A stretch of 64,000 nt of DNA from CAYQNU01 sp964419055 (GCA_964419055.1 CAYQNU010000004.1:124001-188000); one strand, 5' to 3'. Positions 9,138-18,217 are shown, counted from the first letter of the stretch. Numbers and translations: made by a program. The notes: generated by a model not told the origin, from the sequence alone.

Positions 9138-9716
9138 TTGAAACCAATAAACTGTATACTCTTGGCCGGTGGACAAAGCACACGAATGGGTAAAGACAAA
9201 GCGCTTCTTTCATTTGGTACGTGTAGTGTATTGCAGTATATGGTACACAACCTTATGAAAATGGAAATCATTTCAGAAATTTTAATTTGCTCCAACCATC
9301 CCAGTCACTTTGTGGAGGGGGCAAAACGATTGGATGATGCCGTTAATAATTGTGGCCCTATTGGCGGAATATATGCTGGATTGTTACATTCATCTACTGA
9401 GTATAATTGGGTGGTTTCTTGTGACGCTCCTTTTATTAACTCCTCCTTACTTGTCGATTTGATGCATCCCATTACCTCTGAACAAGCCATTATTCCTGTT
9501 TATAAAGGAAAAGAAATGGTTACTTTAGGAGTATATCACAATACTTTAATCCCCATCTTTGAGCACTGTATTCGTGAAAAAAACTATAAACTCAAAAATG
9601 TTTTAGACCAATCAAAAACCAAATATATTGATTTAAGCCATTATGACGAAAAGGTGTTTGCTAATTTGAATACCTTTGAACACTATCAAGAGGCTTTAAA
9701 ACAACTCAACAAATGA
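9138..9716 (+). CDS. mobA: Molybdenum cofactor guanylyltransferase, MobA family
   Basis: Transfers GMP from GTP to molybdopterin to make MGD, in the cytoplasm. Seen: the nucleotide-binding signature LLAGGQSTRMGKDKALL at residues 7-23, GPIGGIYAGL, and the metal-binding VVSCDAPF. 192 residues, normal length. The start is TTG at 9138: the next Met lies inside the essential signature and an in-frame stop sits at 9126, so the TTG is almost forced. The stop overlaps the moaD start (ATGA), so the two are translationally coupled. Sequence alone leaves some doubt between MobA and a related NTP transferase. Confidence 0.85.
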   Translation: MKPINCILLAGGQSTRMGKDKALLSFGTCSVLQYMVHNLMKMEIISEILICSNHPSHFVEGAKRLDDAVNNCGPIGGIYAGLLHSSTEYNWVVSCDAPFINSSLLVDLMHPITSEQAIIPVYKGKEMVTLGVYHNTLIPIFEHCIREKNYKLKNVLDQSKTKYIDLSHYDEKVFANLNTFEHYQEALKQLNK

Positions 9717-9949
9717 AAGTAACTATAAAATATTTCGGTTGGATAGCTGAAAAAAAAGGAACGTCTATCGAAGAAATGGAACACAATTTTACCAACTTGG
9801 AAGATCTTGTGCAATTTATCCATTCATCCAATCCTTCTCTAACTTCAACAAACTATCGGGTAAGTGTAAATTTAAACCTTACTCCAACTGAATTCACACT
9901 TAAAGAAGGTGATGAAATTGCTTTTTTGCCACCTTTTTCTGGCGGTTAA
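9713..9949 (+). CDS. moaD: MoaD/ThiS family sulfur-carrier protein (probable molybdopterin synthase small subunit)
   Basis: 78-residue ubiquitin-fold protein ending in Gly-Gly (FLPPFSGG), the C terminus that MoaE-type activation thiocarboxylates. Also seen: IKYFGWIAEKKGT at the N terminus and LKEGDEIAFLPP near the end, both typical of MoaD. The start overlaps the mobA stop by 4 nt. The large subunit MoaE is not in this window. A MoaC-MogA fusion lies at 35.7 kb, so the pathway genes are scattered. ThiS is the alternative, but the MobA coupling favours MoaD. Confidence 0.85.
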   Translation: MKVTIKYFGWIAEKKGTSIEEMEHNFTNLEDLVQFIHSSNPSLTSTNYRVSVNLNLTPTEFTLKEGDEIAFLPPFSGG

Positions 9950-10059
9950 TTCTGAATTATTGGTGGTCTATTCATCCAAATCTTATACTTTATACTCAAA
10001 ATTTCGTAAAACATAATCGTTCATCCGTTATCTTTGACGCATCAATAAAAAGTCACTTT

Positions 10060-11226
10060 ATGAAAAAAGAAACCTTTCTTATTCGCAATCAAATGGAGCG
10101 CAGTTCACACAAAGAACATTCAGCTCCGATATATTTCAATTCGAGCTATTTATTTGATGATGCAGAGCATATGCGGGCTTTGTTTGCAGATGAGCAAGAG
10201 GGTTACATTTACAGCAGGTATTCAAACCCGAATGTAGATGAACTAATTGAAAAAATAGCGTTTTTGGAAGGTACCGAAAATGGTTGGGCAACAGCTTCTG
10301 GCATGGCAGCTGTGTTTACTACCTTTGCAGCATTGCTTAAATCGGGTGACGAAATCATATCTTGCAGCAGTATTTTTGGTTCTACGCACCGTTTATTTAT
10401 CGAAATATTACCAAAATTCAATATTACAACAAGTTACTTTGCCTACAACGCTATTGAGCACTTAGAGCAACTGGTAACTCCCAATAGTAAAATGCTCTAC
10501 CTCGAATCGCCCACCAACCCAGCTATTGATTTGGTAGATATAAAAAAAGTGGCGCAATTGTGCAAAAAACATAATTTATTGTTGGTGGTAGATAATTGTT
10601 TTGCCTCTCCCATAGTGCAGCAACCTGTGAAATTGGGAGCTGATATTGTAATTCATTCGGCTACCAAATACATAGACGGACAAGGAAGAGCTATGGGAGG
10701 AATCATTTGTGCATCCAATGAAATAATTGGTAAGATAAAAGCTTTTGCACGCCACACAGGACCAGCATTGAGCCCTTTTAATGCATGGATTTTATCCAAA
10801 TCATTAGAGACTTTGAGTTTGCGAATGGAAAAACATGCTGCCAATGCACTGATTATAGCACAAAAACTAGAACAACATCCAAAAGTAGAATGGGTTAAAT
10901 ATCCCTTTTTACCATCGCATCCACAATATGACTTGGCATTGAAACAAATGCAAACCGGTGGCGGATTATTATCCTTTGAATTAAAAGGAGGTATTACAGA
11001 AGGTAAACAATTTTTGGACAATCTGAAAATGATTTCGCTAAGTGCCAACTTAGGTGATGTGCGAACTATTGCTACGCATCCAGCCAGCACTACACATTCA
11101 AAACTGACCGAACAAGAACGATTGAATGTAGGCATCACTCCAGGTATGGTTCGTATATCTATTGGTTTGGAACATACAGATGATATTTGGAGTGATATTG
11201 AAGGAGCGTTAAACGAAAAACCTTAA
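10060..11226 (+). CDS. Trans-sulfuration-family PLP enzyme (O-succinyl/O-acetylhomoserine sulfhydrylase or cystathionine gamma-synthase)
   Basis: 388-residue Cys/Met-metabolism PLP enzyme acting in homocysteine/methionine synthesis. Seen: SAPIYFNSSYLFDD, YIYSRYSNPNVDELIEKIA, the PLP-stacking region WATASGMAAVFT, LYLESPTNPAIDLVD, VVDNCFASPIVQQP and the Schiff-base lysine in HSATKYIDGQGR. The C terminus has ATHPASTTHSKL and GMVRISIGLEH. The overall pattern resembles MetZ-like sulfhydrylases, but substrate cannot be fixed from sequence. A TATCTTTG -7 box at 10029-10036 precedes the ATG; its -33 partner is poor. I see no SAM-riboswitch fold in the short leader. Confidence 0.85.
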   Translation: MKKETFLIRNQMERSSHKEHSAPIYFNSSYLFDDAEHMRALFADEQEGYIYSRYSNPNVDELIEKIAFLEGTENGWATASGMAAVFTTFAALLKSGDEIISCSSIFGSTHRLFIEILPKFNITTSYFAYNAIEHLEQLVTPNSKMLYLESPTNPAIDLVDIKKVAQLCKKHNLLLVVDNCFASPIVQQPVKLGADIVIHSATKYIDGQGRAMGGIICASNEIIGKIKAFARHTGPALSPFNAWILSKSLETLSLRMEKHAANALIIAQKLEQHPKVEWVKYPFLPSHPQYDLALKQMQTGGGLLSFELKGGITEGKQFLDNLKMISLSANLGDVRTIATHPASTTHSKLTEQERLNVGITPGMVRISIGLEHTDDIWSDIEGALNEKP

Positions 11227-11278
11227 TAAATAGCTATTTTTGCTATAAAATTTTGTGCAAAAACCGTGGTTATTTTTC

Positions 11279-11568
11279 ACTACTGAGTTTCACAGTGCAT
11301 AAAATAATGAGTTTCATAGAGTTTTATTTTGATTAATTTTTGAGTTCCTCCTCTGTATGACTCTGTGCCATACTCCGTGTAACTCTGTGGTTAAATATTT
11401 TTTCTAGAAATTTATTGCTGAGTCAAACCATTTAGCTTTAAGTTTTTTTTTACCACTGAGTTTCACAGTGTTTAAAAACAAAGAGTTTCATAGAGTTTTA
11501 TTTTAAGTAATCTTTGATTTTCTCCTCTGTGTGACTCTGTGCCATACTCTGTGTAACACTGTGTTTAT
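11279..11568. repeat. Two diverged direct copies of a TCTGTG-rich intergenic repeat
   Basis: The 420-nt gap after the trans-sulfuration gene holds no gene. Copy A (about 11279-11394) and copy B (about 11452-11568) share the order: CTGAGTTTCACAGTG, GAGTTTCATAGAGTTTTATTTT, TCCTCCTCTGT/TCTCCTCTGT, GACTCTGTGCCATACTC, GTGTAAC and CTGTG. They are offset by 173 nt and differ by scattered substitutions. A further TTTCACAGTAA fragment lies at 11580. I recall similar CACAGAG-rich repeats in other Bacteroidota genomes; their role is unknown. Confidence 0.8.
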
Positions 11569-11646
11569 TTAACTAAAGGTTTCACAGTAAATAAATTCAT
11601 CCTATCCATTTTTTCTGCATCTTCGTAGCCGAAAATTTTGTATAAT

Positions 11647-12366
11647 ATGAACCCTTCAAAAAGACTGCTTTTACTTTATTTTTTAATTGCCCTAGTTGAA
11701 ATAACAGGCGATTTCACAGAAAACATGATGTTGGTTTACTTTACCAAACCACTTTTGATGCCGATTCTCATAATATGGGTAATGCAATCTACAGTTACTA
11801 CTACTCCTTTGAGAGGTCTTATGATAGCCTCGTTAATAGGTTCCTTTTTTGGTGACACATTTTTAATGTTTCTACCCTACAACGAAAATTTCTTCCTTTT
11901 TGGGTTGGGCTCTTTTTTAATAGCACAAATAATATATGCTCTTATCTTTTATAAACAAAATAAGAGAAGTGCTTCAAAAGGCGACAATCGATTATATCTC
12001 TTATGGCTAATTGTTTTTTTGTCCTTCTATTTTTTATTAATGAATTATTTATGGTCTCATTTAGGAGAATTTTTGATTCCTGTATTGGTATATGGAAGCA
12101 CCATTTGCATAATGGGATTATTGGCAGCCTACCGATATAATAAAGTACCTATGAAATCCTATCTATTAGTTTTATTTGGTGCTTTGACCTTTATTTCCTC
12201 AGATACAATTATAGCTATAAATCAGTTTATTTACAAAGGCCATTTGCCTTTTGCTCAAGTAAGCATTATGGTTTTGTATGTTTTGGCGCAATATCTTATT
12301 GTTAAAGGATGGCTCTCATCAGCTGAAAAACAAATGATTAAATCAGATAACAAGAATAAACAGTAA
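11647..12366 (+). CDS. Lysoplasmalogenase family (YhhN/TMEM86-like) membrane protein
   Basis: 239 residues with about eight membrane helices spread over the whole length. Features of the YhhN family are the conserved early acidic helix (ALVEITGDF), FGDTFLMFLPYNENFFLFGLG, and SSDTIIAINQF near the C terminus. Family members cleave the vinyl-ether bond of lysoplasmalogens; whether this organism makes plasmalogens is not shown here. The start is the ATG at 11647; the TTG nine bases earlier only adds three residues. It lies directly behind the repeat block and 90 nt before the pyrophosphatase gene, which has its own promoter. Confidence 0.75.
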   Translation: MNPSKRLLLLYFLIALVEITGDFTENMMLVYFTKPLLMPILIIWVMQSTVTTTPLRGLMIASLIGSFFGDTFLMFLPYNENFFLFGLGSFLIAQIIYALIFYKQNKRSASKGDNRLYLLWLIVFLSFYFLLMNYLWSHLGEFLIPVLVYGSTICIMGLLAAYRYNKVPMKSYLLVLFGALTFISSDTIIAINQFIYKGHLPFAQVSIMVLYVLAQYLIVKGWLSSAEKQMIKSDNKNKQ

Positions 12367-12382
12367 CAATAAGTCATACAAA

Positions 12383-12414
12383 TTTGCACATGTAAGTTTT
12401 AAAATTTACTTTTG
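12383..12414 (+). promoter_or_regulatory. Bacteroidota-type promoter of the pyrophosphatase gene
   Basis: TTTG at 12383-12386, a 20-nt spacer, then TACTTTTG at 12407-12414. This matches the -33 TTTG / -7 TAnnTTTG consensus. The ATG is 42 nt downstream. Confidence 0.8.
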
Positions 12415-12455
12415 CCGTCCGAATTTTTTTAACAGAAATTAATATAAATACAACT

Positions 12456-14729
12456 ATGGATAATTTAATTTACATTCTTCCCATTTTTGGTCTAATCGCC
12501 TTGGGATACATGTTTTATTTAGCAAAATGGGTTAAAGCTCAAGATGCTGGAAATGAGAAAATGCAAAAAATTGCAGGATATATTCAAACGGGTGCAATGG
12601 CATTCTTAAAAGCTGAATACCGAATTTTGGCTATTTTCGTTGTGATTGCTGGTATTTTATTAGGTTACATTTCTATTATTGTTCCTTCTACACATTGGTT
12701 TATTGTAGTAGCCTTTGTTATTGGCGCTGCTTTTTCGGCTATTGCTGGAAATATTGGTATGCGTATCGCTACAGCTGCCAACGTTAGAACAACTGAAGCT
12801 GCTCGTACGAGCTTATCAAAAGCGTTGAAAGTTTCTTTTACAGGTGGAACTGTAATGGGATTAGGTGTAGCTGGTTTAGCTGTATTTGGTTTAAGTGTAA
12901 TCTTCGCTGGTTTATGTTTTGCTTTTATGAAAGGACCTGGATCTTTCAATTTGGATATGACAATGGTTTTAGAGACATTAGCAGGTTTTTCATTAGGTGC
13001 TGAGTCAATCGCATTATTTGCCCGTGTAGGTGGTGGTATTTATACTAAAGCTGCTGACGTTGGTGCCGATTTAGTAGGTAAAGTTGAAGCAGGAATTCCT
13101 GAAGATGATCCTCGTAACCCAGCAACAATTGCGGATAACGTAGGTGATAATGTGGGTGACGTAGCGGGTATGGGAGCCGATTTATTTGGTTCTTATGTTG
13201 CTACTATGTTAGCGGCAATGGTACTAGGTAACTATGCTATTCACGCACACGGAATCAACTCTTCTGCTTCATTAAATGATTTTAATGGAATGGGTCCTAT
13301 TTTATTACCTATTCTTATCGCTGGTTTAGGGATTATTTTCTCTATAGTTGGAACATTCTTCGTTCGTATTAAAGAAGGTAAAGCAAAAGAAACTCAAGTT
13401 CAAAGTGCATTAAATATGGGTAACTGGAGCAGTATTATTTTAACAGGTGTAGCTGCATACTTTATCATTCATTGGATGTTGCCTGCTAAAATGTACTTTA
13501 CTAAAATTGAAGCTTCTTTAAGTGAAGGTGCTGAAATTAGTTATTCAAATACGCGTGTTTTCTTTGCAGTTTTAATTGGTTTGGCTGTTGGAGGTGTGAT
13601 CTCTTTCATTACAGAGTACTACACTGCAATGGGTAAAAAACCAGTTTTAAATATTATCAAAAATTCATCAACTGGTGCTGCAACCAACATTATTGCTGGT
13701 TTATCTACAGGTATGATGTCAACTTTTGCACCTATTATTTTATTCGCGGTAGCTATTTGGGGTGCTTATGCTTGTGCTGGTTTTTATGGTGTTGCAATCG
13801 CAGCTTCGGCTATGATGGCTACTACAGCTATGCAATTAGCTATTGATGCTTTTGGACCTATTGCAGATAATGCAGGTGGAATTGCTGAAATGAGTGAATT
13901 GCCTAAAGAAGTTCGTGAGCGTACCGATATTTTAGATGCTGTTGGAAATACTACTGCTGCTGTTGGTAAAGGTTTTGCCATTGCTTCGGCTGCTTTAACT
14001 GCATTAGCTTTATTTGCTGCCTATGTTACGTTTACAGGTATTGACGGAATTAATATTTTCAAAGCTAAAGTATTAGCTGCCTTATTCATTGGAGGTATGA
14101 TTCCAGTAATTTTCTCTGCTTTAGCTATGGCGTCTGTTGGTAAAGCTGCAATGGCAATGGTTAAAGAAGTCAGACGTCAGTTCAAAGAAATTCCAGGTAT
14201 TATGCAAGGTAAAAACGAACCTGAGTATGACAAATGTGTGGAGATTTCTACTAACGCTGCATTGAAAGAAATGATGTTACCTGGTTTAATTACTATTATT
14301 TCTCCAATTATTATTGGTTTTGTAATGGGAGCTGAATCATTAGGTGCTTATATGGCTGGAGTTACTGTTTCAGGTGTACTTTGGGCAATCTTCCAAAATA
14401 ATGCAGGTGGAGCTTGGGATAATGCAAAAAAATCATTCGAAGCAGGTGTAATGATCGATGGAAAAATGACCTTTAAAGGTTCTGATGCTCACAAAGCAGC
14501 TGTAACAGGTGATACTGTTGGCGATCCATTTAAAGATACTTCAGGACCTTCTATGAACATCTTAATTAAATTAACTTGTTTAGTAGGTTTAGTTATTGCT
14601 CCAATTTTAGGAGGTCACAGTACTGAGGAAGTTAAAACACCAGCTCCAGTTCAAGAAGAAGTTGCTCCAGAAGCTCCTGCAGCACCAACCTCTTCAATTG
14701 AAGTTTTTAATTTCCACGATTTTGCATAG
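12456..14729 (+). CDS. hppA: Membrane-bound K+-dependent ion-pumping pyrophosphatase
   Basis: 757 residues, about 16 membrane helices. Couples PPi hydrolysis to Na+ and/or H+ export across the inner membrane. The catalytic block starts at residue 201 (DVGADLVGKVEAG, EDDPRNPA, ADNVGDNVGDVAGMGADLF); a second metal/PPi site is DAFGPIADNAGGIAEM and a third GDTVGDPFKDTSGP. GNTTAAVGKGF at 497-507 has Ala and Gly where K+-independent pumps have Lys and Thr, so K+ dependence is expected, as in all known Na+ pumps. Na+ versus dual Na+/H+ specificity is unresolved. The C-terminal tail is unusual: about 35 residues rich in Pro, Glu and Ala after the last helix. Monocistronic, with promoter and terminator. 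Confidence 0.95.
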   Translation: MDNLIYILPIFGLIALGYMFYLAKWVKAQDAGNEKMQKIAGYIQTGAMAFLKAEYRILAIFVVIAGILLGYISIIVPSTHWFIVVAFVIGAAFSAIAGNIGMRIATAANVRTTEAARTSLSKALKVSFTGGTVMGLGVAGLAVFGLSVIFAGLCFAFMKGPGSFNLDMTMVLETLAGFSLGAESIALFARVGGGIYTKAADVGADLVGKVEAGIPEDDPRNPATIADNVGDNVGDVAGMGADLFGSYVATMLAAMVLGNYAIHAHGINSSASLNDFNGMGPILLPILIAGLGIIFSIVGTFFVRIKEGKAKETQVQSALNMGNWSSIILTGVAAYFIIHWMLPAKMYFTKIEASLSEGAEISYSNTRVFFAVLIGLAVGGVISFITEYYTAMGKKPVLNIIKNSSTGAATNIIAGLSTGMMSTFAPIILFAVAIWGAYACAGFYGVAIAASAMMATTAMQLAIDAFGPIADNAGGIAEMSELPKEVRERTDILDAVGNTTAAVGKGFAIASAALTALALFAAYVTFTGIDGINIFKAKVLAALFIGGMIPVIFSALAMASVGKAAMAMVKEVRRQFKEIPGIMQGKNEPEYDKCVEISTNAALKEMMLPGLITIISPIIIGFVMGAESLGAYMAGVTVSGVLWAIFQNNAGGAWDNAKKSFEAGVMIDGKMTFKGSDAHKAAVTGDTVGDPFKDTSGPSMNILIKLTCLVGLVIAPILGGHSTEEVKTPAPVQEEVAPEAPAAPTSSIEVFNFHDFA

Positions 14730-14775
14730 ATTTTAATTTGATTTGAAACTTTCGTTTCATTCACCCTAATATTTT

Positions 14776-14818
14776 AAAGGTCTGCCTACTAAAGATGTAA
14801 GCAGACCTTTTTTTTTGT
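14776..14818 (+). terminator. Rho-independent terminator of hppA
   Basis: AAAGGTCTGC / GCAGACCTTT stem with a 15-nt loop, followed by T residues, 47 nt past the stop. Confidence 0.9.
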
Positions 14819-14869
14819 CTTTTCATTTAAATATTTTTTATTATTGTATTCTAATTAAAAACTAAACCC

Positions 14870-15310
14870 ATGGAAATCACATACGAATCTATCAAAACAC
14901 TAATTGTTTCAGAAAGAGTAGATGGACAAAATGTTCACGCTGAATTTAAAGCGCCTGGTCAAGAAAGTCCCATTGCAGGAATGGCCGTAGTAATGCCCGA
15001 ACAATCGGAAATAGTGGCCAATGTGGGGAAAAACGCAGTAAAATCAGGAGTAAAAAGTGGACTTATAGGAGCCATAAGCAATTTTTTTGGTAGTTTAGTT
15101 GGTGGAACAGCAGGTTCTATTACCAGTTCTGCCACTAGTCAAATGGCACATGCTGCTACAAATAATCCTAATGCAGGTCAGGACATGATGAAAACCAAGG
15201 TGACTCCCGAAAAACAACAAAAAGCTGTTGTTGAAGCATTTAAAACGGTTCAAACCTTCTTCAAATATAATGAAGAAACCAAACAATGGGAGGCTGTTAA
15301 GTTCGGGTAG
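14870..15310 (+). CDS. Uncharacterised 146-residue protein with a Gly-rich hydrophobic centre
   Basis: I do not recognise a named domain. Residues 1-45 look like a beta-rich soluble module (ESIKTLIVSERVDG, AEFKAPGQESPIAG). Residues 55-90 are Gly/Ser/Ala-rich and mildly hydrophobic (SGLIGAISNFFGSLVGGTAG). The end is charged and helical (TPEKQQKAVVEAFKTVQ, ending in an aromatic YNEETKQWEAVKF). There is no signal peptide. The centre could be a glycine-zipper-like membrane hairpin. It stands alone between a terminator and a divergent-looking 138-nt gap. Start ATG at 14870. Confidence 0.7.
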   Translation: MEITYESIKTLIVSERVDGQNVHAEFKAPGQESPIAGMAVVMPEQSEIVANVGKNAVKSGVKSGLIGAISNFFGSLVGGTAGSITSSATSQMAHAATNNPNAGQDMMKTKVTPEKQQKAVVEAFKTVQTFFKYNEETKQWEAVKFG

Positions 15311-15371
15311 TAACATTTAACTTTCTATAATCCTGTATTTTATCATCGGTTTCATTAAGCGTTCATGTTAT

Positions 15372-15389
15372 TTCTATATTAATATAGAA
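15372..15389. promoter_or_regulatory. 18-bp perfect palindrome upstream of the lamin-tail gene
   Basis: TTCTATATTAATATAGAA is an exact inverted repeat with no loop, 60 nt before the ATG at 15449. Its size and position suit a dimeric regulator site, but AT-rich palindromes also arise by chance. Confidence 0.35.
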
Positions 15390-15448
15390 TGAAATCGGAC
15401 GATTAGTACATTTTTTTTCTAAATTTACACCTTAGAAATGAAATTCAT

Positions 15449-18085
15449 ATGCGTGAATCCCACATGATTTACTGTCGTTCACTAATTTATAAAATGACTT
15501 GTTTGGTAGTATTACCATTCGTTTCATTAATTGCCCTCGCACAAGTCAGTGATAATTTTAGTGACGGTGATTTTACCAGCAATCCTTCTTGGAGTGGTGA
15601 AACATCAAAGTACATCATCAATGGGAGTAATCAACTTCAAACAAACGGTGCAGCTATAAATGATACCGCCTATTTATCTGTAGCAACGGGAAATTTAGAT
15701 TTCAACCAATCCATTACTTGGGAATTTTATTTCAATTTGAATTTTAACCCCTCCACTACGAATAATGCACGCATTTACCTAGTATCCAATAATGCCAATT
15801 TAAGAGGTCCTCTTAACGGTTACTTTGTTCGTATCGGTGAAAACTCCATCCCGGACCGTTTGCAATTCTACAAACAAAGTGGTACCACAACTACCTTACT
15901 TTTTTCAGGTACCGCCAACACCTTTGAATTTACCCCTCAAGGAAGTGTACGTGTCATTCGAGATGCCACTGGTTTATGGACATTTGAATCCGATGCCACA
16001 GGTGGCACAACTTACGTAAATGAGGGCACATTAACAGACAATTCATTTACCACATCCAGTTTTTTTGGAGTGTGGAGTAAATATTCATCCACAAACGCAG
16101 CCAATTTTAGATATGATAATATTTCTGTTACAGGCTCGGTAATAGTTGATGCAGCACCTCCAACAGTAAGCTCCGTAACGGCAACAAGTGCTAACACATT
16201 AAGCGTACTTTTTAATGAACCAGTGAGTGCTTTAACTGCTCAAAATGTGGCTAATTATTCAGTGAATTTAGGAGTTGGCAACCCGTCAAATGCGCTAATT
16301 AATGGAACTAACCCAAACCAAGTAGATTTAACATTTGCCACTTCCTTTACCAACGGAACGACTTATTCTGTTGCGGTACAGAACGTAGCTGATTTAGCAG
16401 CCAACACTATGGTTTCGTCCAATCACAACTTTGTATATTTTGTGGCGGTTGCACCCAATGTGGGAGACGTCATCATTAATGAAATATTTGCCGATCCTTC
16501 CCCACAAATAGGTTTGCCCAATGCCGAATACGTTGAGCTCTACAATCGTTCTTCGCAAATATATAATATTGGTGGATGGAAATTGTCAGACCCTTCTTCA
16601 ACAGCAACTTTACCCAGTCATATATTACTTCCAGGGCAATATGTAACCATTGCCCCCAATTCAGCTAGCTTTGAATTTTCCATTTTTCCCAACACCATTT
16701 TTGTTTCTCCCTTACCTTCTCTCAATAATTCAGATGATGTAGTCACTCTAATAGATGACAATAACACTACAATTGACGAAGTTGCGTACACCGATGATTG
16801 GTATCAAGATGCGGTAAAAAAGGATGGCGGATATTCTTTAGAGTTGAAAAACCCAACTTTACCTTGTTCAGGAGCCTTCAATTGGATAGCGTCTAATGAT
16901 CCGAATGGCGGTACGCCTGGTACTCAAAATTCGGTTTTTACAACTGCACCCGATGGCACTCCTCCTAGTGTGGTAACATCAAACGTGTTGGATAAAAATA
17001 CGATTCAAATTTGTTTTAATGAGAGCATCGATGCTGTCAATTTAAACACTTCCATGATGACCGTAACTGGAGGAGTGAGTGTGGCAACATTTTCGGTTAG
17101 CACCGATTTATTATGCGTTACATTGAATATTCTTCCCAGTTTGGACACCGGTGTAATATACACTGTGAATTTAACGGGAATTAAAGATTGCTCTGGAAAT
17201 ACTATTAACCCAACTCAGCGTGAGGCCATTTTACCTCATTTACCCAACTCGGGAGATATCCTCATTAATGAACTTTTATTTAATCCCAATACAGGCGGAT
17301 CAGACTTCGTGGAAGTATACAATAACACCAATAAATACATTGATTTGAAAGGATTTTTGTTAGCCAATATTGATGATGGAAGTATTGGGAATTTAAAGAT
17401 AATCGATTACAACTTTTTGTTGCGTCCAAACCAGTTTGCTGTGCTCACAAAAGATTCAAACAATATTAAATCCAATTATATTTCATCTGTTACAGGCCGT
17501 TTTGTCCAAATAGCCACTTTGCCTAGCTATAACACCGATTCTTCAACAGTTATTTTATTAATGCCTGATTCTTCCATTTCAGATAAAGTAAGTTACCAAG
17601 ACGATTGGCATTTTTCAATTGTAAAAGATTTTAAAGGTAAAAGCCTTGAACGATTGGATTATAATCGCACTTCGCAAGATGAAGGCAATTGGCATACAGC
17701 CGCGCAAATAGAAGGCTGGGCTACACCAGGAAAAGAAAATTCTCAATATTTTCCCAATCAGCTAACAGAAGAGGCTGTATCCACCTATCCTGAAGTTTTT
17801 TCGCCTGATAACGATGGTTTTGAAGATGTGTTGAACATTGCATTTAATGTAAATGAGCCAGGCTATGTGTGTAACATTACTATTTTTGATCGTGAAGGCA
17901 GAAGGGTTAAAAATTTAGTTCAAAATCAACTCATTGGGATTGAAGGGACGTTCACTTGGGACGGAACAACCAACAAGTTAGAACGTGCTCGCATTGGGGT
18001 TTACATTATTTACTTTGAAGTGTTTAACTTAGCGGGCGATGTCTCTGTGGTTAAAAAAGCAGTGGTGTTAGGTGGGAAGTTGTAA
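15449..18085 (+). CDS. Large secreted protein with Ig-like and two lamin-tail domains, FlgD-like C terminus
   Basis: 878 residues. The signal peptide ends at IALAQ; the ATG at 15449 or 15464 could be the true start. In order: a concanavalin-like beta domain (about 30-230); a bacterial Ig-like domain (TVSSVTATSANTLSVLFNEPV); lamin-tail domain 1 near 340 (GDVIINEIFADPSP, EYVELYNRS); a second Ig-like domain near 510; lamin-tail domain 2 near 605 (GDILINELLFNPN, DFVEVYNNT); and a C-terminal FlgD-like sandwich (VFSPDNDGFEDVLNI, ITIFDREGRRV, FTWDGTTN) with GVYIIYFEVF and KKAVVLGGKL. The last part probably acts as a T9SS export signal. Cell-surface or released; ligand unknown. Confidence 0.83.
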   Translation: MRESHMIYCRSLIYKMTCLVVLPFVSLIALAQVSDNFSDGDFTSNPSWSGETSKYIINGSNQLQTNGAAINDTAYLSVATGNLDFNQSITWEFYFNLNFNPSTTNNARIYLVSNNANLRGPLNGYFVRIGENSIPDRLQFYKQSGTTTTLLFSGTANTFEFTPQGSVRVIRDATGLWTFESDATGGTTYVNEGTLTDNSFTTSSFFGVWSKYSSTNAANFRYDNISVTGSVIVDAAPPTVSSVTATSANTLSVLFNEPVSALTAQNVANYSVNLGVGNPSNALINGTNPNQVDLTFATSFTNGTTYSVAVQNVADLAANTMVSSNHNFVYFVAVAPNVGDVIINEIFADPSPQIGLPNAEYVELYNRSSQIYNIGGWKLSDPSSTATLPSHILLPGQYVTIAPNSASFEFSIFPNTIFVSPLPSLNNSDDVVTLIDDNNTTIDEVAYTDDWYQDAVKKDGGYSLELKNPTLPCSGAFNWIASNDPNGGTPGTQNSVFTTAPDGTPPSVVTSNVLDKNTIQICFNESIDAVNLNTSMMTVTGGVSVATFSVSTDLLCVTLNILPSLDTGVIYTVNLTGIKDCSGNTINPTQREAILPHLPNSGDILINELLFNPNTGGSDFVEVYNNTNKYIDLKGFLLANIDDGSIGNLKIIDYNFLLRPNQFAVLTKDSNNIKSNYISSVTGRFVQIATLPSYNTDSSTVILLMPDSSISDKVSYQDDWHFSIVKDFKGKSLERLDYNRTSQDEGNWHTAAQIEGWATPGKENSQYFPNQLTEEAVSTYPEVFSPDNDGFEDVLNIAFNVNEPGYVCNITIFDREGRRVKNLVQNQLIGIEGTFTWDGTTNKLERARIGVYIIYFEVFNLAGDVSVVKKAVVLGGKL

Positions 18086-18167
18086 TACCAATTCACCTTT
18101 TTTGGAATTTCTTCAACATTTTAATGAAACATTTCTAATTTTATTTCGTTTTGTTTGAACCTTTTGC

Positions 18168-18175
18168 TATATTTG
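18168..18175 (+). promoter_or_regulatory. Possible -7 box of the DUF4175 gene
   Basis: TATATTTG matches TAnnTTTG, 42 nt before the ATG. TTTG copies lie upstream but at short spacing (14 nt or less), so only the -7 half is convincing. Confidence 0.4.
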
Positions 18176-18217
18176 GGTGTAATTTACGCCTCAACGTAAA
18201 AAGAGATTTAACAACCT

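Noticed and set aside
9950..10059. SAM-responsive riboswitch before the sulfur-transfer enzyme
   Set aside because: The leader after the -7 box is only ~23 nt, too short for any known SAM riboswitch.
10653..11138. 161-residue minus-strand frame inside the trans-sulfuration gene
   Set aside because: The plus-strand frame has all PLP-enzyme motifs across the same bases; the shadow has no recognisable domain.
11279..11568. Insertion sequence remnant
   Set aside because: No transposase fragment in any frame, no terminal inverted repeats and no target-site duplication; the two copies are direct repeats.
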